Below, one piece after another: positions 48,315 to 60,060 of a stretch of DNA of 64,000 nucleotides. The notes beneath the pieces were generated by a model that was given only the letters and a program-made list of their open reading frames with translations, ran no database searches and was not told the DNA's origin. The translations under genes were made by a program, and so were the position numbers. Numbering within the stretch: position 1 is the stretch's first letter; every line of letters begins with the position of its first letter. Source of the DNA: Exophiala sp. HKRS030 (taxonomy: Eukaryota > Ascomycota > Eurotiomycetes > Chaetothyriales > Herpotrichiellaceae); assembly GCA_023897205.1 (NCBI GenBank), contig JAHWDD010000003.1:5645665-5709664 (forward strand), given 5' to 3'.

Positions 48315-48728
48315 GGGCCTGCATATTTGGCTTAGACTTTCGATGTCCCTTCCGCCGTGCTGGTTACGCTCAGTAGCCTGTACTCGAACAATTGGCTCCG
48401 ATATCACGGAAGTCCCTGCTGTTTGTACCAAGGTTGAGATAGCCTTTGCAAGGCAATCAATGCTCGATGCATCCAACCGACGTCGGGTACATGCACCAAA
48501 TAGATCCTGCTGAAGACAAATGCGACTGAGTCATAACCTTTCTCGTCTGAGAGCCCCTGTTCGTACAGTCATATAAATCTGACACGACCATTGGGCACCG
48601 AGAGCTTCCAGCTCATGAACCCTCCGTCAAAAGCACATCTCTGTTGTCATCGTTCCCTCATTCGTAGGACCATCACGGCCCTGCAAGGATCCCTCAAGCA
48701 CTAGTCCAACCGCAAAATCCCTGATTCT
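48315..48728. other. Short spacer between convergent genes
   Basis: 414 bp between the stop of the sugar transporter and the stop of the phosphatase-family gene; nothing seen. Confidence 0.4.
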
Positions 48729-50442
48729 CTAGCCCTCTTTACACAACTCCGGCACCTTCTGCGCCCCGATCCCCACCAATCCATCAATATACGCCAACAC
48801 GCTCTCCACAGGGACCAGATCCATCCTGCCTAGACTCGGATTCGAACTCACCAGGACCTGCCCACCCCACAAAACCCGGAGATACCAGCACCTCTCCGGC
48901 CCCTGCTGCCGCTTGCGCTGTCGATGCCGATGTCGATACAACTCAAACACGACTTCCGTGCCCATGCCCGGCCACACCATTGTATCGACCTGCAAGACCG
49001 ATAGCAGGCGTGACATGGAGCCGTCATGTGCGACGTTGTGTCTGTAGATGACGCCAGGCGCAGCGGCAGCGGCAGTACCGGGGCCGGGGCTGGTGGACGC
49101 AGTACCTGCGTTGATTGCGGCGCGGAGATTGCTCGCTAGCTCGGCGAGCCAGATGCCGAACGCGCTTGTGCTCGCGGCGAGCGATTGCGGTGCGTCGCGG
49201 TATAGGAAGCTGTATTCGTACTGCCCGAGGCGGAAGACGGTGTCGGCGTCAGTTTGGGTGGTGCATTGTTTCTGGTCGGTGTTGTCTTCTGGAGATGTTG
49301 AGCATGGGAGGGGCTTTTGGTGGCACAGCCGTGCAGACAGGTTGTCGTAGTAGTGGTCGAACCAGCTATGCCAGTCTGGGTGGGAGGTGGCGTTGATGCC
49401 GGAGATGGCGTCTAGCCGGTCGAAGAGAGGTGCTGCCTGGTCTAGGTGCAATGTCCAATTCGGTGCGGAGCCGCCGACCGCGTAGCTCTTGCGGAGCTTA
49501 TCTGCAGATGGACAATGGTAGGATGGTTCAAGGCTGTCGATCGACCGTGGCTGCACATACACGGTGACTGGCTTGTTGGTCAGACCCGGGTATTGTCCTT
49601 GGATCACCTGTCCCATGACCTGGCTGGGGATGGGGTTATTGGTGACGCGGTAGTGGATCGTGGATGGGTCGTATGTCGATGGGAGAAAGCCCAAAAGGCC
49701 GTGGTAGACGTCGAAGAGGTCTTTGCCGTGCTGGCGTGAGTCGAGGAGTCCTTGGCCTGTGATCTGGGGGAATTGGCAGCTGCCGTTGAATCCTGCTGGT
49801 GATAAGGGGTTGGAGGTCGATGTGTACATTTGCCACGCGACATAGGCAGACGTTCCGCCGGGAAGAGGTGTGGCGTAGTGGAAAAGACCTTCGTCGTCGC
49901 AGGACCAGGTATATGTCTCGTGCGGGAATGTATTGCTTGCGTATGGTGTGCGCTTGTGGTGCCGGTGGATCTGTGGATGGAGATAAAGGATATGAGAAGG
50001 CTGACAGGCCTGGTGGAATTTGATAGTGGGTTCAACGGTTGGGGGTACTTACGACTTCGACATATTCGAGCTTGTACTCGTCAGGCGGCATCACGTACTC
50101 TTGTGGTCGGACATGTGGCATATTGCACCAATTGTACGTGCTGTACGGCAATTTCGACGGAGTGACGGACGAGTTGTAGATGAAGCCATAGATTCCAGTG
50201 CCATTGATCACCGTATTCAGATCGTTGATTGCTGTGAATTTCGGCGCGTGCCAGTCGAGGTTGATGTCGCTTGTATTTCTAAGAGCGCATTGCGGAAGGA
50301 CTTCATGTGAGGCAAATACCACGAAGAGTGCATCCATGAGTTTGTGGATTATTCTGAGATCTGAGAGCCCTGCTAGGAAGATGTCGAACGAGGTGAGAAG
50401 ATGGACAAGTATTCTTCCGATGGCAGACTCTCGGAGTTCCAT
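48729..50442 (-). CDS. Histidine-acid-phosphatase family protein (branch 2)
   Basis: Exons are 50442-50053 and 49970-48729 (1632 bases, 543 aa, frame intact); the intron ends exactly before the active-site exon. The catalytic motif reads RHHKRTP (residues 133-139), a known variant of RHGxRxP, followed by YASNTFP. The second catalytic element is HD in NVAHDGSM. NGTGIYGFIYNSS and STYNWCNMPHV upstream, and several N-glycosylation sites, suggest a secretory protein. The relatives are acid phosphatases and the xylose-phosphate phosphatase type, often extracytoplasmic. The start is uncertain: residues 1-50 are not a good signal peptide, and the true first exon may begin at the Met near residue 36 or further upstream behind an intron ending near 50283. 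Confidence 0.82.
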
Positions 50443-50932
50443 GATCGATCACTTTCCATGGTGTCCAGGATTGCAAATGAATTACAAATGGGATACCAAA
50501 CGGCAAGAAAAGCAGACGGACAAAGAGATGGACAAGTTACAACTTTGGATCAGCGGGCAAGGATTAAGTGGATGCGAAATCCCAAATACTGATGAGTAGC
50601 CTTGGTCGTTGTGATTGGTCGAAGTAAAACGTGGCTGAATCACGGGGTTCTAGAGGACGGTTCACGGTGGTTTGCAGGCCAGCGGCAACGACGTATAGGG
50701 ACTTTTTGACTCCATAGCACCATCACTAATTTGAATTGCCCTGACGTGGAACTTGTTGAATTCTTGCATTGAGGCTATATGAACGAAACTGGACTTGACT
50801 TTGAAATGCCATAACATTGAGCAAACGATAAAGTCTAACAACCACCATATTGGTCGTAAGTTGTGGTCTGAGATAGAATGCCGAGGCATGTTGAATACCA
50901 GAGCATGATGTGTTACTAGAGTCTTGATACGA
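50443..50932. other. Spacer, nothing recognised
   Basis: 490 bp upstream of the phosphatase-family gene and downstream of the C2H2 gene; no motif or gene seen. Confidence 0.4.
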
Positions 50933-52194
50933 CTACAGACGCTGTGCCAACGAGCACAACACGCAATCTCTAAGACGTTTCAACTCTCGTGCTGTACACA
51001 AGTTGGAGATATCCTGCTCATCGAGATGTGTTCTTCCAGGGCGGATAAAACCAGACAGAGGTTTACTGAAAAAGCGAGGAAGATCGTGCCGAAGGTACAG
51101 ATGGAGCTCAAGAGCGCCAGGTGAGAAGTGTGACCGTCGACCATTTAGGCAAGATCCGATGTGACACTCGTAGGGGCCATGGTTATTGTGCACGTGCCAA
51201 TCCAGCTCGCCAGAAAAGAGCGTCTCCGGGGAAGTGTCCTGACAGTGATTGTGACAGCATCTAAACTGCTGGTGGTTGCGACGGGCATGATCCACCATGT
51301 TGTCCGTGCGCGCGAATGACTCTTGGCAGTTGGCGTCGGGACATGTATATTCAACGGCGCCAACCTTGTGCACAGTGGCCCTGTGTCTTTTGAGATCACA
51401 GGCCTTCCCGAAAGGCTTCTTGCGGGTACAGTCCGGATAATCACACACTAACGGACATTGATGGATATGTCTGATATGAGTCTTTAGGGACGTTCGGTCT
51501 GGGAAAGTCGTTTTCGAGCTGCACTTGGGCCAATGACATTGTCTTGGGTAGGTCCAGTTGTCGTCGATTTGGGACTCAACCGCTGGAGTGGAATTTGAAG
51601 GACATGTTAAAGGAGAGGTCGAAGGAGAGGTCGATGGAGAAAGTGTTGAACCAATCATGGTTAGTGGTGATGCAGAGCGGTTTGCCTGAGGCTTTTGCTG
51701 CCGCGCCTTGTTAGCGTCTTGGTAAAAAAAAAACTCACATCAAAAGGACCAATGGGCGTCACGAGGGGTATTGGAGTCGTGGCCCAAGGCGTTATTGGCA
51801 GGGGGCCGTCCAAAACTGGCCAGGCAGGCTGTAGCCTTGCGATGCTCGTCCCTTGACTGATCATCCCGTAATTGTTCTCAGGATGGATAGTTGTGGCCTC
51901 ACTGAATTGAGTCGCATTGTGGGCAGGCGGAAAGCGACCGTGCGAGGAGAGTTGCGTAGATGTCCAAGGTCGAATTTCGACACTCTCAATTGTATGATTT
52001 TGTATCATTGAAGGCTGGTCGTCCTGCGGTCGCTCGTCAAGTCCATTGCCGACAATGTCAGTCTCCGGGACCAGGGAGAAGGAGGTTTCGGCAAGTGCAT
52101 CCATGATACAGTCACCGAATAGATCAAGATTGGGAAGGTCGTTTTGGACGAGATGCTCATAATAGCAATGGTCGTACCTTTGTTCAGATGACAT
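50933..52194 (-). CDS. C2H2 zinc-finger transcription factor
   Basis: Exons are 52194-51739 and 51685-50933 (1209 bases, 402 aa, frame intact; intron of 53 bp). The N-terminal half is acidic and Pro/Ser-rich without a fold I recognise. The second exon opens with a Ser/Thr/Pro-rich segment, followed by three regular fingers: CHWPKCSSKTTFPDRTSLKT (ending HIRHIH), CDYPDCTRKKPFGKACDLKR (ending HRATVH) and CPDANCQESFARTDNMVDHA (ending RRNH). Two irregular Cys/His pairs follow (CCHNHC and CHIGSC) with late histidines. The arrangement resembles fungal C2H2 regulators of unknown role. I chose the ATG at 52194 (MSSEQRYDHCYYEHL) because no ATG lies further upstream in this frame. Confidence 0.87.
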
Positions 52195-53777
52195 GATTGC
52201 GAGAAAGCCGACGAGTGTAGAGTTTTGTTTACCTGAGAGTGTTGTATTCAACAGAGTAGTAGTCGAAGGAGTCGAAAGAAGGTCTTTGTCAGTAGATTCA
52301 AGTGGGAGAAAAGGATGTAAAGCATGGAGGGAGTGTAAAGGGCATGAGGATTTCCAGATTTTGGCAAAGGCGGGTGTTCAAGAGCTCGCAGGCGCCTCAA
52401 CTAGCGGATACAAGGAATGCAGCAGTGGCTGAATGAGCGGACTCAGGCTGAAGAACCTGTGCCCGGGGATGAGACTGTTCAAAGAAGCGGTCAAAGTTAT
52501 ATGACCCATGACATGCAGGGGACTCTGTCGGTGGCTTTGAGGGTTGACGCCCGATTCATGAGGTGAGGACAACGTGTGCGATAGCCTACCTTGACAAGTT
52601 GCACAGAGGCCACTGCATTGTCTCAAGGATCATTGGTTGATCTGCAGTCCCGAGCTTCAGTACCGACCCGGGACATTGTAGGATGTGTTTCTTGTCGTTG
52701 AAAAAGCAATGTAGGATGAACATTGCCATGTGTCGTCTGAGGAAGCTTTTCAATCGGAAACTTGGCCGGAACTCGAGGCACGTGATCAAAACACTTACTA
52801 TCCCGCTACCCGCACTTGGAAAGATCTTAGACGCTGGGCGGGGCGCGATAGGTGCTGGATCCCTGAGGATCCCATTTTATAGGGCGATAACACGCCTAAT
52901 AGTGCGCCTAAGAGCCCTTATACGTCCCTCTTAGTGCGCCTATTCGAATTGCTCTAGGTGGCATCACAACCTCTTTGGTTCAGCACCATCCAAACAGGGC
53001 GGCATGAGTTGCTCAGGGCAGATCATGGCAGCAACTAAGTACCTTAGGTAACCAACCACTAGGTACAGTACCTACTAGTCGTGTAACTACATAACTTAGT
53101 TCTCTAATTACAGTGCCTTAATATTTGTTAGGTATAGGTACTTGACTATGCATTCACCCACCACGTCCCCATACTAACCTACATACCTTACTAAGGATGT
53201 CCTGAGTGCTCTTCATTGCGCCCGCCCAGACTGTCAACCCTTAACCCTCAATCCTCAACCCTCGCGCCGCGGGGCAACGCCAAAAGTTCGGCCACAAACC
53301 CCAAAGCCTGATATTATTTTATTTACTGGACTCCGTGTAATAAGCGGCAATGGCAATGTGGGAGAGACCGAGGTGCGTTCGGTCTCCACGGCCCACCGTC
53401 GCCGACCATTGCCCACCACTGCCCACCACCGCCCACCATTGAGCCAAACACGACAAAATAAAAGTGCCCTCGGATACAACCATTTTTTCCCACGGTATCA
53501 TTGTGACTCTGGTCCGACTAAACAGTGTTACACTATAACACTGGCACGACCGTCGACCAGCCTTACAAAAGTCACATACCCTATTGCACAACCTCTCATG
53601 ACCTCGGCCGGCCGGAGAAGACTTTGAATGAGCATACTCCGATTATGGAGAGCAGATAATCAAATCTCAACATTCCCCGCCCACCGACCTAAACGTCAGA
53701 CTCACACGACAATCAGACCCCAAACTCAGAATTGCCCTGCGCATGGCCAACTGCTGGCTCGCGTGCTGCCATCCAAT
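52195..53777. other. Divergent spacer between C2H2 and pantothenate kinase genes
   Basis: No gene is supported. AGTGCGCCTA occurs twice (52901-52910 and 52933-52942), flanked by TAAGAG/CTCTTA, and five copies of a 10-bp unit (GCCCACCNNN) occupy 53391-53440. Confidence 0.5.
53391..53440. repeat. 10-bp tandem repeat, GCCCACCNNN x 5
   Basis: Five consecutive decamers each begin GCC(C/G)ACC and end in a variable triplet (GTC, ATT, ACT, ACC, ATT). They lie in the leader or promoter of the pantothenate kinase gene. Confidence 0.8.
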
Positions 53778-55234
53778 ATGGCCTCACTGCTCAAGGCTCC
53801 CGAGCCCGCCGAGGTCGACGACACTTCTGCAGTAATCGACGGAGAACCAATAGAACGCCCACCGCGGCAACCTCCAATTCCTGCTTCGGTTAAGATCAAT
53901 GTCGAGGGGGCTTTTATTGTCGATGACGAGATAAGCGATCGAAATGGCACCACAACCACCAACGAACACGTTCACTGGGAACATAAAGACATCAGACTGC
54001 CCCATCATACCGATGTAGTCAGCCATGTAGCCGTTGATGTTGGTGACACCTTTCTTCTCACGTTCGCATACACCCTGTGACATTGCTGACCAGTACCAAC
54101 TAGATCGGTGGCTCTCTTGCCAAACTCGTCTACTTCTCTCGCGAACCTGGCTCCTTTGGCGGTGGAAGATTGAATTTCCTCAATTTCGAGACCGACCGCA
54201 TCGACTTGTGCATCGACTTTATTCAAGAGTTGAAATTGAAACAATCCAAACTCAATGGATCTACACCGCAGCAACTATGTGTCATGGCCACGGGAGGAGG
54301 GGCATTCAAGTTTTACAACAGGATGAAGGAGGTCTTGCATGTGGATGTCGTGCAGGAGGATGAAATGGAATGTCTGATTATAGGTAGGAATTTCCCGTCA
54401 CTGATTTTCCACAACTACTAAGTTATATCGGATAGGCCTTGATTTCTTCATCACCGAGATCCCGCGAGAAGTCTTTACCTACAGCGAAGAAGAGCCCATG
54501 CAATTTGCCGAAGCACGTGCCGACATCTATCCTTATCTGCTTGTCAACATTGGTTCCGGGGTTTCCATGGTCAAGGTATCTGGACCAAGAAATTTCCAAA
54601 GAGTTGGAGGTACATCATTAGGTGGAGGAACATTCTGGGGATATTATCCCTACTCACAGGTGCGAGGACATTTGATGAAATGTTGGCTCTGGCCGAAAAA
54701 GGTGACAACAGCGGAGTGGACATGTTGGTAGGTGACATTTACGGTACAGGCTACAGCAAGATCGGCCTCAAAAGTACCACGATTGCCAGCACATTTGGCA
54801 AAGTTTTTCGCATGAAGCGTATGGCGGAAAGAAGTGCAGAAGATGGAGAAGGCTTGTTCAGTCGAGATCCACGTGATGATGGTGAAGGCGAGGAGCAAAT
54901 GGGTGGATTCAAGACTGAAGATATGGCCCGAAGTCTCCTCTACGCCATCTCCAACAATATCGGACAAATTGCATATCTGCAATCCGAAAAACACAATCTC
55001 AAACACATCTACTTTGGTGGGTCATTTATTCGAGGTCATACGCAAACGATGAACACCCTTTCATATGCCATCAAGTTTTGGTCCAAAGGTGAGAAACAGG
55101 CATATTTCCTTCGACATGAAGGTTACTTGGGAGCCGTGGGAGCATTCCTCAAGAGACAACCCAAGAACTGGGGAAGACGGAACAGTATTGAGGATGCGCC
55201 TCTCAAACTGGGCAGAGTATTGAGTCGAGAATAG
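53778..55234 (+). CDS. Pantothenate kinase, eukaryotic type II (frame broken)
   Basis: Exons are 53778-54038, 54104-54383 and 54436-55234. The enzyme phosphorylates pantothenate with ATP, the first step of coenzyme A synthesis, in the cytosol; the yeast orthologue is CAB1. After ~80 variable residues the kinase begins with [19 protein letters not shown] (ATP-binding). [22 protein letters not shown] and [12 protein letters not shown] are the conserved catalytic and acyl-CoA-binding blocks, and FGGSFIRGH closes the fold. The frame changes at 54637-54640: four G stand where five would give [19 protein letters not shown]. One added base makes 1341 bases (446 aa). Since this enzyme is essential, I regard the break as a sequence error. 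The first intron has an unusual donor (GTTGGT). Confidence 0.93.
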
Positions 55235-56867
55235 AGAGTGGCCTTTGTTTCAATCGAGGATTAGGCAAAGGTTTTTGTTGGTAACAGCCCAAATCACCAC
55301 AGCGGGAAAAGCAGCACCGCACTCCCTTTATCAGACGGACGATGGGATCAGCTTGAGGTTTCCAGTGCACGATAAGCACTTGGGTTGACTTGCCCAGCAC
55401 AGGACCTTGTGAGAACAAGAGTGCCCAGCCTGATTCTGGCATCTAGGGCGGCGGATGGATCCAGGCATTGTCTGTCGTGCCCGGGAAAAGGGAAAAATGC
55501 CAGGCCAAGCACTGATCCCGTGATCTGCCTCTATCAGGTCAGGTCACAGGCCAATGTATCAACACGCCCGAGTTGGACAGTCCTTGGGGCGGAAATACTG
55601 CACAGAGGTGCATCACGGATTTCAACAGGAAGATATCCAGATAACGACCAGATCGGAGATGACCTACAGACCTGTGCGTTTTGGTGCATGAGCACAGAGG
55701 AATACATCTATACCTAATTCATATACCAAATCCACGAGGTTGGTCGAGAACAGCCAATCTGGGTAAAGCCCATGATGTAAAAGTGTATCAAAGCATTGAT
55801 CAAGTCGCTGGTAGCCAAGCCAACCAAAGTGAACTTGCTACTTTCGTACCTATAGTTATAAGTTACACCGTGGGTTTATCCTTGAAAACCAGGCCATTAT
55901 CTAATAATCACCTCGTCTCTTCGCCGGTTACACTCTCTAGCGGAACATCGGTCGCGGTCGCTGATAGGCCACTTTACGGCATAGTGACCAACTAAGTACA
56001 GGTTTATAACTTGGTCTAAGTGGCTCGTTGGGTAGGTTTCAACCCGCAGCGTACTGTAGATCGGTTTCAGAGCATCAGAGTGATCCATGGTGAGCCTTGA
56101 GGCGAGCTCGTCGTCAAAATCCCTCTTCCGATGTCGTGGCAGTCACGGCGCCACTCCAAAAAGCCGAGGCTGACGTCAAATGAAACAGAACACGTGCAGC
56201 AGTGTCCGTGTCCGTGCCCGTTGCCCATTGTCTCAAACCATGACGGAAGCCCAAGGACCCGGACCAGAACCCGGACCACGACCGGGACCAGGGCCAGAGC
56301 TGGAACCAGTGGCTCCCCAGGCGCATCTTCGGCCCGTCGAGTCCTCTCCTCAAGCCTATTGGGGGCTACCTACAGGGTCACCTACAGGTATCCAAGGTAC
56401 CCAAGATACAATCGCCACTGACTGATTGGGTTTGTCAACACAACCTACCCACGCACCTGCACCTGCCTCGCCTACCCAAACGAACGACGTGCCTGCCCTC
56501 TCGACTCTCAACTCACATCTCCCCTTCGCCATCTTGTCTCAGCTACTCCTTAGTTCTTAGTCGCCAGGCAACTCCTACATTCTCCCTCTGAAGCTGTGCA
56601 GGTCAATTATCATGTCGCTGACTTGGACCAGACGACTCTAGACTCTCATGTATCAATTGCAACCATCCCAGGCCCTGCTTGACGTTTAATCTCCCAGTCC
56701 GGGTCCTTGTTCCGACCACTTCCACGAATGGGCACAACCCTGCGCTTATAGCCTCACCACTCATCAGAGACAACATCGCCATCCAAGCTGTTTGGTGACA
56801 CCAGACAAGTTGTCGCATTGGTTTCCAGACTTCCAATCGAACAATCTCGACACCATCTTCTTCTAAA
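55235..56867. other. Spacer with a Pro/Gly-coding repeat
   Basis: No gene is supported. A GGACC-rich imperfect repeat (units such as CCCGGACCAGAA) lies at 56254-56304 and would code alternating Pro-Gly if translated, but it sits in no convincing gene. CTACCTACAGG-type words surround 56370. Confidence 0.45.
56254..56304. repeat. GGACC-rich imperfect tandem repeat
   Basis: Units of about 12 bp built on CCCGGACCA and CGGGACCA are repeated four to five times. Confidence 0.65.
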
Positions 56868-57295
56868 ATGGTATGCGCCCGCATATGTCCAGCCTCAATC
56901 CCTGGCCAAACCAACCATGGAAACAGAGACTTTGTTTACTGACCAACACTCTTCAGGCACCACATCCAACCACCGTCTCTTCTCTCACCCCAATCACACC
57001 CGTGTTGGTCGCGCGACAAGCCACCACCACAATCATACAACAAGCTTCAGGACCGACCTGCTCAGGACAGTATTCAGGAGGAACCCTCGCAGGAGCCATT
57101 CTCGGCACCTTTTTCGGCACCCTTCTCATCATCTACCTTTTCAACACTATCCTGAACAATCCCCACCGAGCTCGCAGGGAAGAGGTGATTGTTGAACGCA
57201 AAGTCCGAAGCAATGGCAGTCGAAGGCGCAGGAGTCGCAGTGGAAGTTTGTCTAGTGTGAGGAGACCCAGCCGGGTGTACTCGACGAGAGAATGA
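56868..57295 (+). CDS. Small single-pass membrane protein; start codon forms exon 1
   Basis: The ATG at 56868 is followed directly by a donor (GTATGC), and an acceptor at 56956 joins it to GCACCACATCCAACC, giving M-APHPTTVSSLTP (113 aa in total, exons 56868-56870 and 56957-57295). Alternatively translation starts at an ATG inside the intron. The protein has a Thr/Val-rich N-terminus with CSGQYSG, one Gly-zipper transmembrane helix (GGTLAGAILGTFFGTLLIIY) and a strongly basic Arg/Ser-rich C-terminal tail (RRRRSRSGSLSS). The topology is probably N-terminus outside, basic tail in the cytosol. I recognise no named family. Comparable small membrane proteins are common in filamentous fungi. Confidence 0.6.
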
Positions 57296-58652
57296 ACAAG
57301 GCAGGCAGGTCGTGATCTATCAACAAGGCCTGAATGTATAGTGGAAGATGATGGGACAACATGATGACGACTAGGTTATGATGGAGAGATTTACCTTGAG
57401 CACGAGCCAGACTTGCGCCATGCCATGCGCTGTCAATGATCTGTGCGGGACAGGTCTCGAGGGTTATGGTTTTGGGGGTATGGTCATTTCTGTAGGAAGA
57501 TGCAATGAGCGATTTCTGTTATTTACTATGTATATATGTACGACACCTGAGCGAGCCTCGGAGACTGGCGACAGTGGCATCATCATCATCAGCAACAGCG
57601 GCGGCGGTGGCGGCGGCGGCGATGGGTGCATGGTGCATGGTGCTTTATTTACGATGTACTACAGTGACTGTTTATTGACATTCTCGATGCAATTGAATGA
57701 TCTGAGGAATATTCGAAGAAGAGATAGAACCAACATCAGTAGCTTGTCAAAAATCGATACCAACATATCCCGTAAATACTCGAAAATACTCGAAAATCCC
57801 ATCTTCGATCAAATGAGGGGACACAACACAACATGCCGATCAGATCGTAACAAGTCAACACAAACTGGAGCCCTAAAAGCTGTAGCTAAGGTCTATTTCC
57901 GCCTCCCCCTCGCCCAAGCTTTTTCCACACCTTTTTTCCTTCTTCTATTTTGGTAGCCTAAGGAGCCTGCCCTGGTTCTCCCCCGAAATGGTCCCCACGG
58001 CAGCCAGCGGGCGCCTGACACACTTGAATCCACAGAGGGGTCGAACTCGATGAGCTAGTTGGTTAGTGACCTACTTAGTTGCCTACGCAGTAGCTGTTTA
58101 GGATCGAATAGGCGGCTAGTTGCCTGAACTCCGATCTTGACGATTGACTAACTGCGAAAGTGTCAAGTGGTTGGTTTTATTAAAACAGCGATAGTGGCTT
58201 CGTCGCCGGGCTGAAGGAATATCGGCGCTCAGGCTCTGATTTGGGCACCTATTGTTTGCTGCGTGGGTGCCTGGACATGTCTGGTAGAATCAGCCTCGGC
58301 TCGCCTTCCTGCCTACTTCTCCCGAACTGACTAACGAGTTAACCACACGCTATTCCAGACCCTCTAATCTGGCAACTCATTCTCGTTATCATCCATCTCG
58401 AGTGTCACACCCTCACCTCAACGTGACCACTCCCTAACCCTCACTACCAGGCATCTTCGAAGCTCGGTTTACCTTCATCCTCGTCTACTTGTTTTCATTC
58501 TCTGGGTGTTCTATAGAAGTCTCTCATTATCCCTTTGTGACCTTCCACAAAGTTACTCACTCCCTATCTCCTGTCCAAGCTCTCACCGCCGACCTCGAAT
58601 GCCATAGCCGACCTCACTCACGTCACCCATCACCTCCCACCTTCAAACCACA
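57296..58652. other. Spacer with GGC repeat; leader of the SLC35 gene
   Basis: No gene is supported. A GGC/GCG triplet run lies at 57599-57621, next to two copies of GTGCATG. From about 58380 the plus strand becomes CT-rich, as a leader. Confidence 0.5.
57599..57621. repeat. (GGC)n trinucleotide repeat
   Basis: Near-perfect GGC units with one GGT interruption in noncoding DNA. Confidence 0.75.
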
Positions 58653-60060
58653 ATGGCGGTCGCAGGCATAATCCCATTCCTCGTGGGAATGATGCTGTTG
58701 ACTGGTTGTGCAAACACCATCCTCACAAAATACCAGGATCAACAATGTGTCCGCAATTGCAACGACCCAGATCCCTCGACACATCGTAATTTTGAGCAGC
58801 CTGTCATTCAAACGTAAGACAACAGTCTTCGAGACCCTACATGTCCTTCTACTAACCGTTCTGCAGCGTACAGATGTTCATAGGAGAGTCTGGCAGCTGG
58901 ATAGTCATTCTCGGTTTCTACATTTACCGTCTTATCGTCGCCCGGACAGCAGATGCTCCTCTCCTCTATCAGCCAGTCAACACCGAAGACCCTGATCAAG
59001 ATCATGACAATCGTCCAACACCTGCAAGCCCTGCCTTGAAACCCCTTCTACCAAACGCAGAAGATAGAGCTCCTCTGCAAGGCTGGAAATTGGTTTTGTT
59101 GGCTCTACCTGCCTGCTGCGACATTACCGGAACCACTCTCATGAATATTGGCCTACTATTTGTGGCCGCATCTATCTATCAGATGACTCGAGGTGCTTTG
59201 GTGTTGTTCGTCGGCTTGTTCAGTGTCATATTCCTGAAAAGAAAGCTCTTTCTATATCACTGGGTATCTTTGTTCATTGTCGTCCTAGGAGTTGCCATCG
59301 TTGGTTTGGCAGGTGCCATTTATTCTGGTGACAAGAACTCTCCTGCGGCCGATAACGACATTCCGGATCTACTACATTCTACGTTACATGCCGTCAGAGA
59401 CATTGTTGTTCAAGCGGCCGAACCTACCGTTTTAAGAACAATCCTAGGCATTTTCCTTATCGCTTTTGCTCAGGTCTTTACTGCCACTCAATTTTGTCTC
59501 GAGGAATGGATTCTGGAAAACTACGCTCTAGAACCTCTAAAAGTCGTTGCATGGGAAGGCTTGTTTGGCTTCACAGTCACCGTCATCTTACAGATTATCC
59601 TACACTTCACAGTTGGCATCACCAAGAGTGGAAAATATGGCTATTTCGATGCAGAGGAGGGTTATCGTCAGATGTTGACAAACCGTGCAATTGGAATCAC
59701 TAGTATTGCCATCATGTTTTCCATTGGTGGTTTCAACTTCTTCGGTCTTTCCGTCACAAGGACTATTTCAGCAACCTCAAGATCAATAATCGATACCTGC
59801 AGGACACTCTTCATTTGGATCGTTTCCCTTGGTCTGGGTTGGGAATCATTCAAATGGTTACAAGTTTTGGGCTTTGCTCTGGTAAGCTTCACTTCAATTT
59901 GTGCAACACTTCGAACACTGACAGTTTACTCAAGCTTGTTTATGGAACTTTCTTGTTCAATGATCTTGTCCGCCCACCGATTAAAGCTCTTCTTCCTCAG
60001 AGGGATCAAGAAGAATCACGTGAAAGTCTTCTTCCTGAAGAACCTATCGAGCATATCTAA
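58653..60060 (+). CDS. SLC35F6-like drug/metabolite-type transporter
   Basis: Exons are 58653-58813, 58867-59881 and 59935-60060 (1302 bases, 433 aa, frame intact). The N-terminus MAVAGIIPFLVGMMLLTGCA is the first membrane helix, followed by NTILTKYQD, a conserved segment of this family. Later come PACCDITGTTLMNIGLLFVA, ASIYQMTRGALVLFVGLFSV and LVSLGWESFKWLQ-like sequence, giving about ten helices. The second half repeats the first in the usual DMT pattern. The end FNDLVRPPI then LLPEEPIEHI is short and acidic. The human relative SLC35F6 is a lysosomal/mitochondrial-associated protein of uncertain substrate; nucleotide-sugar transport is assumed for the superfamily but not shown. Location is probably an endomembrane. 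Confidence 0.9.

Noticed and set aside
7131..54640. Programmed ribosomal frameshifting as the cause of the broken frames
   Set aside because: The genes are unrelated, the sites share only G/C runs and no slippery-site context or stop codon immediately after them; missing bases explain them more simply.
58030..58075. tRNA-like sequence (GAGCTAGTTGGTTAG with a GTTCGA-like word on the other strand)
   Set aside because: The A-box-like and B-box-like words are on opposite strands and no cloverleaf with paired acceptor and T stems can be formed.
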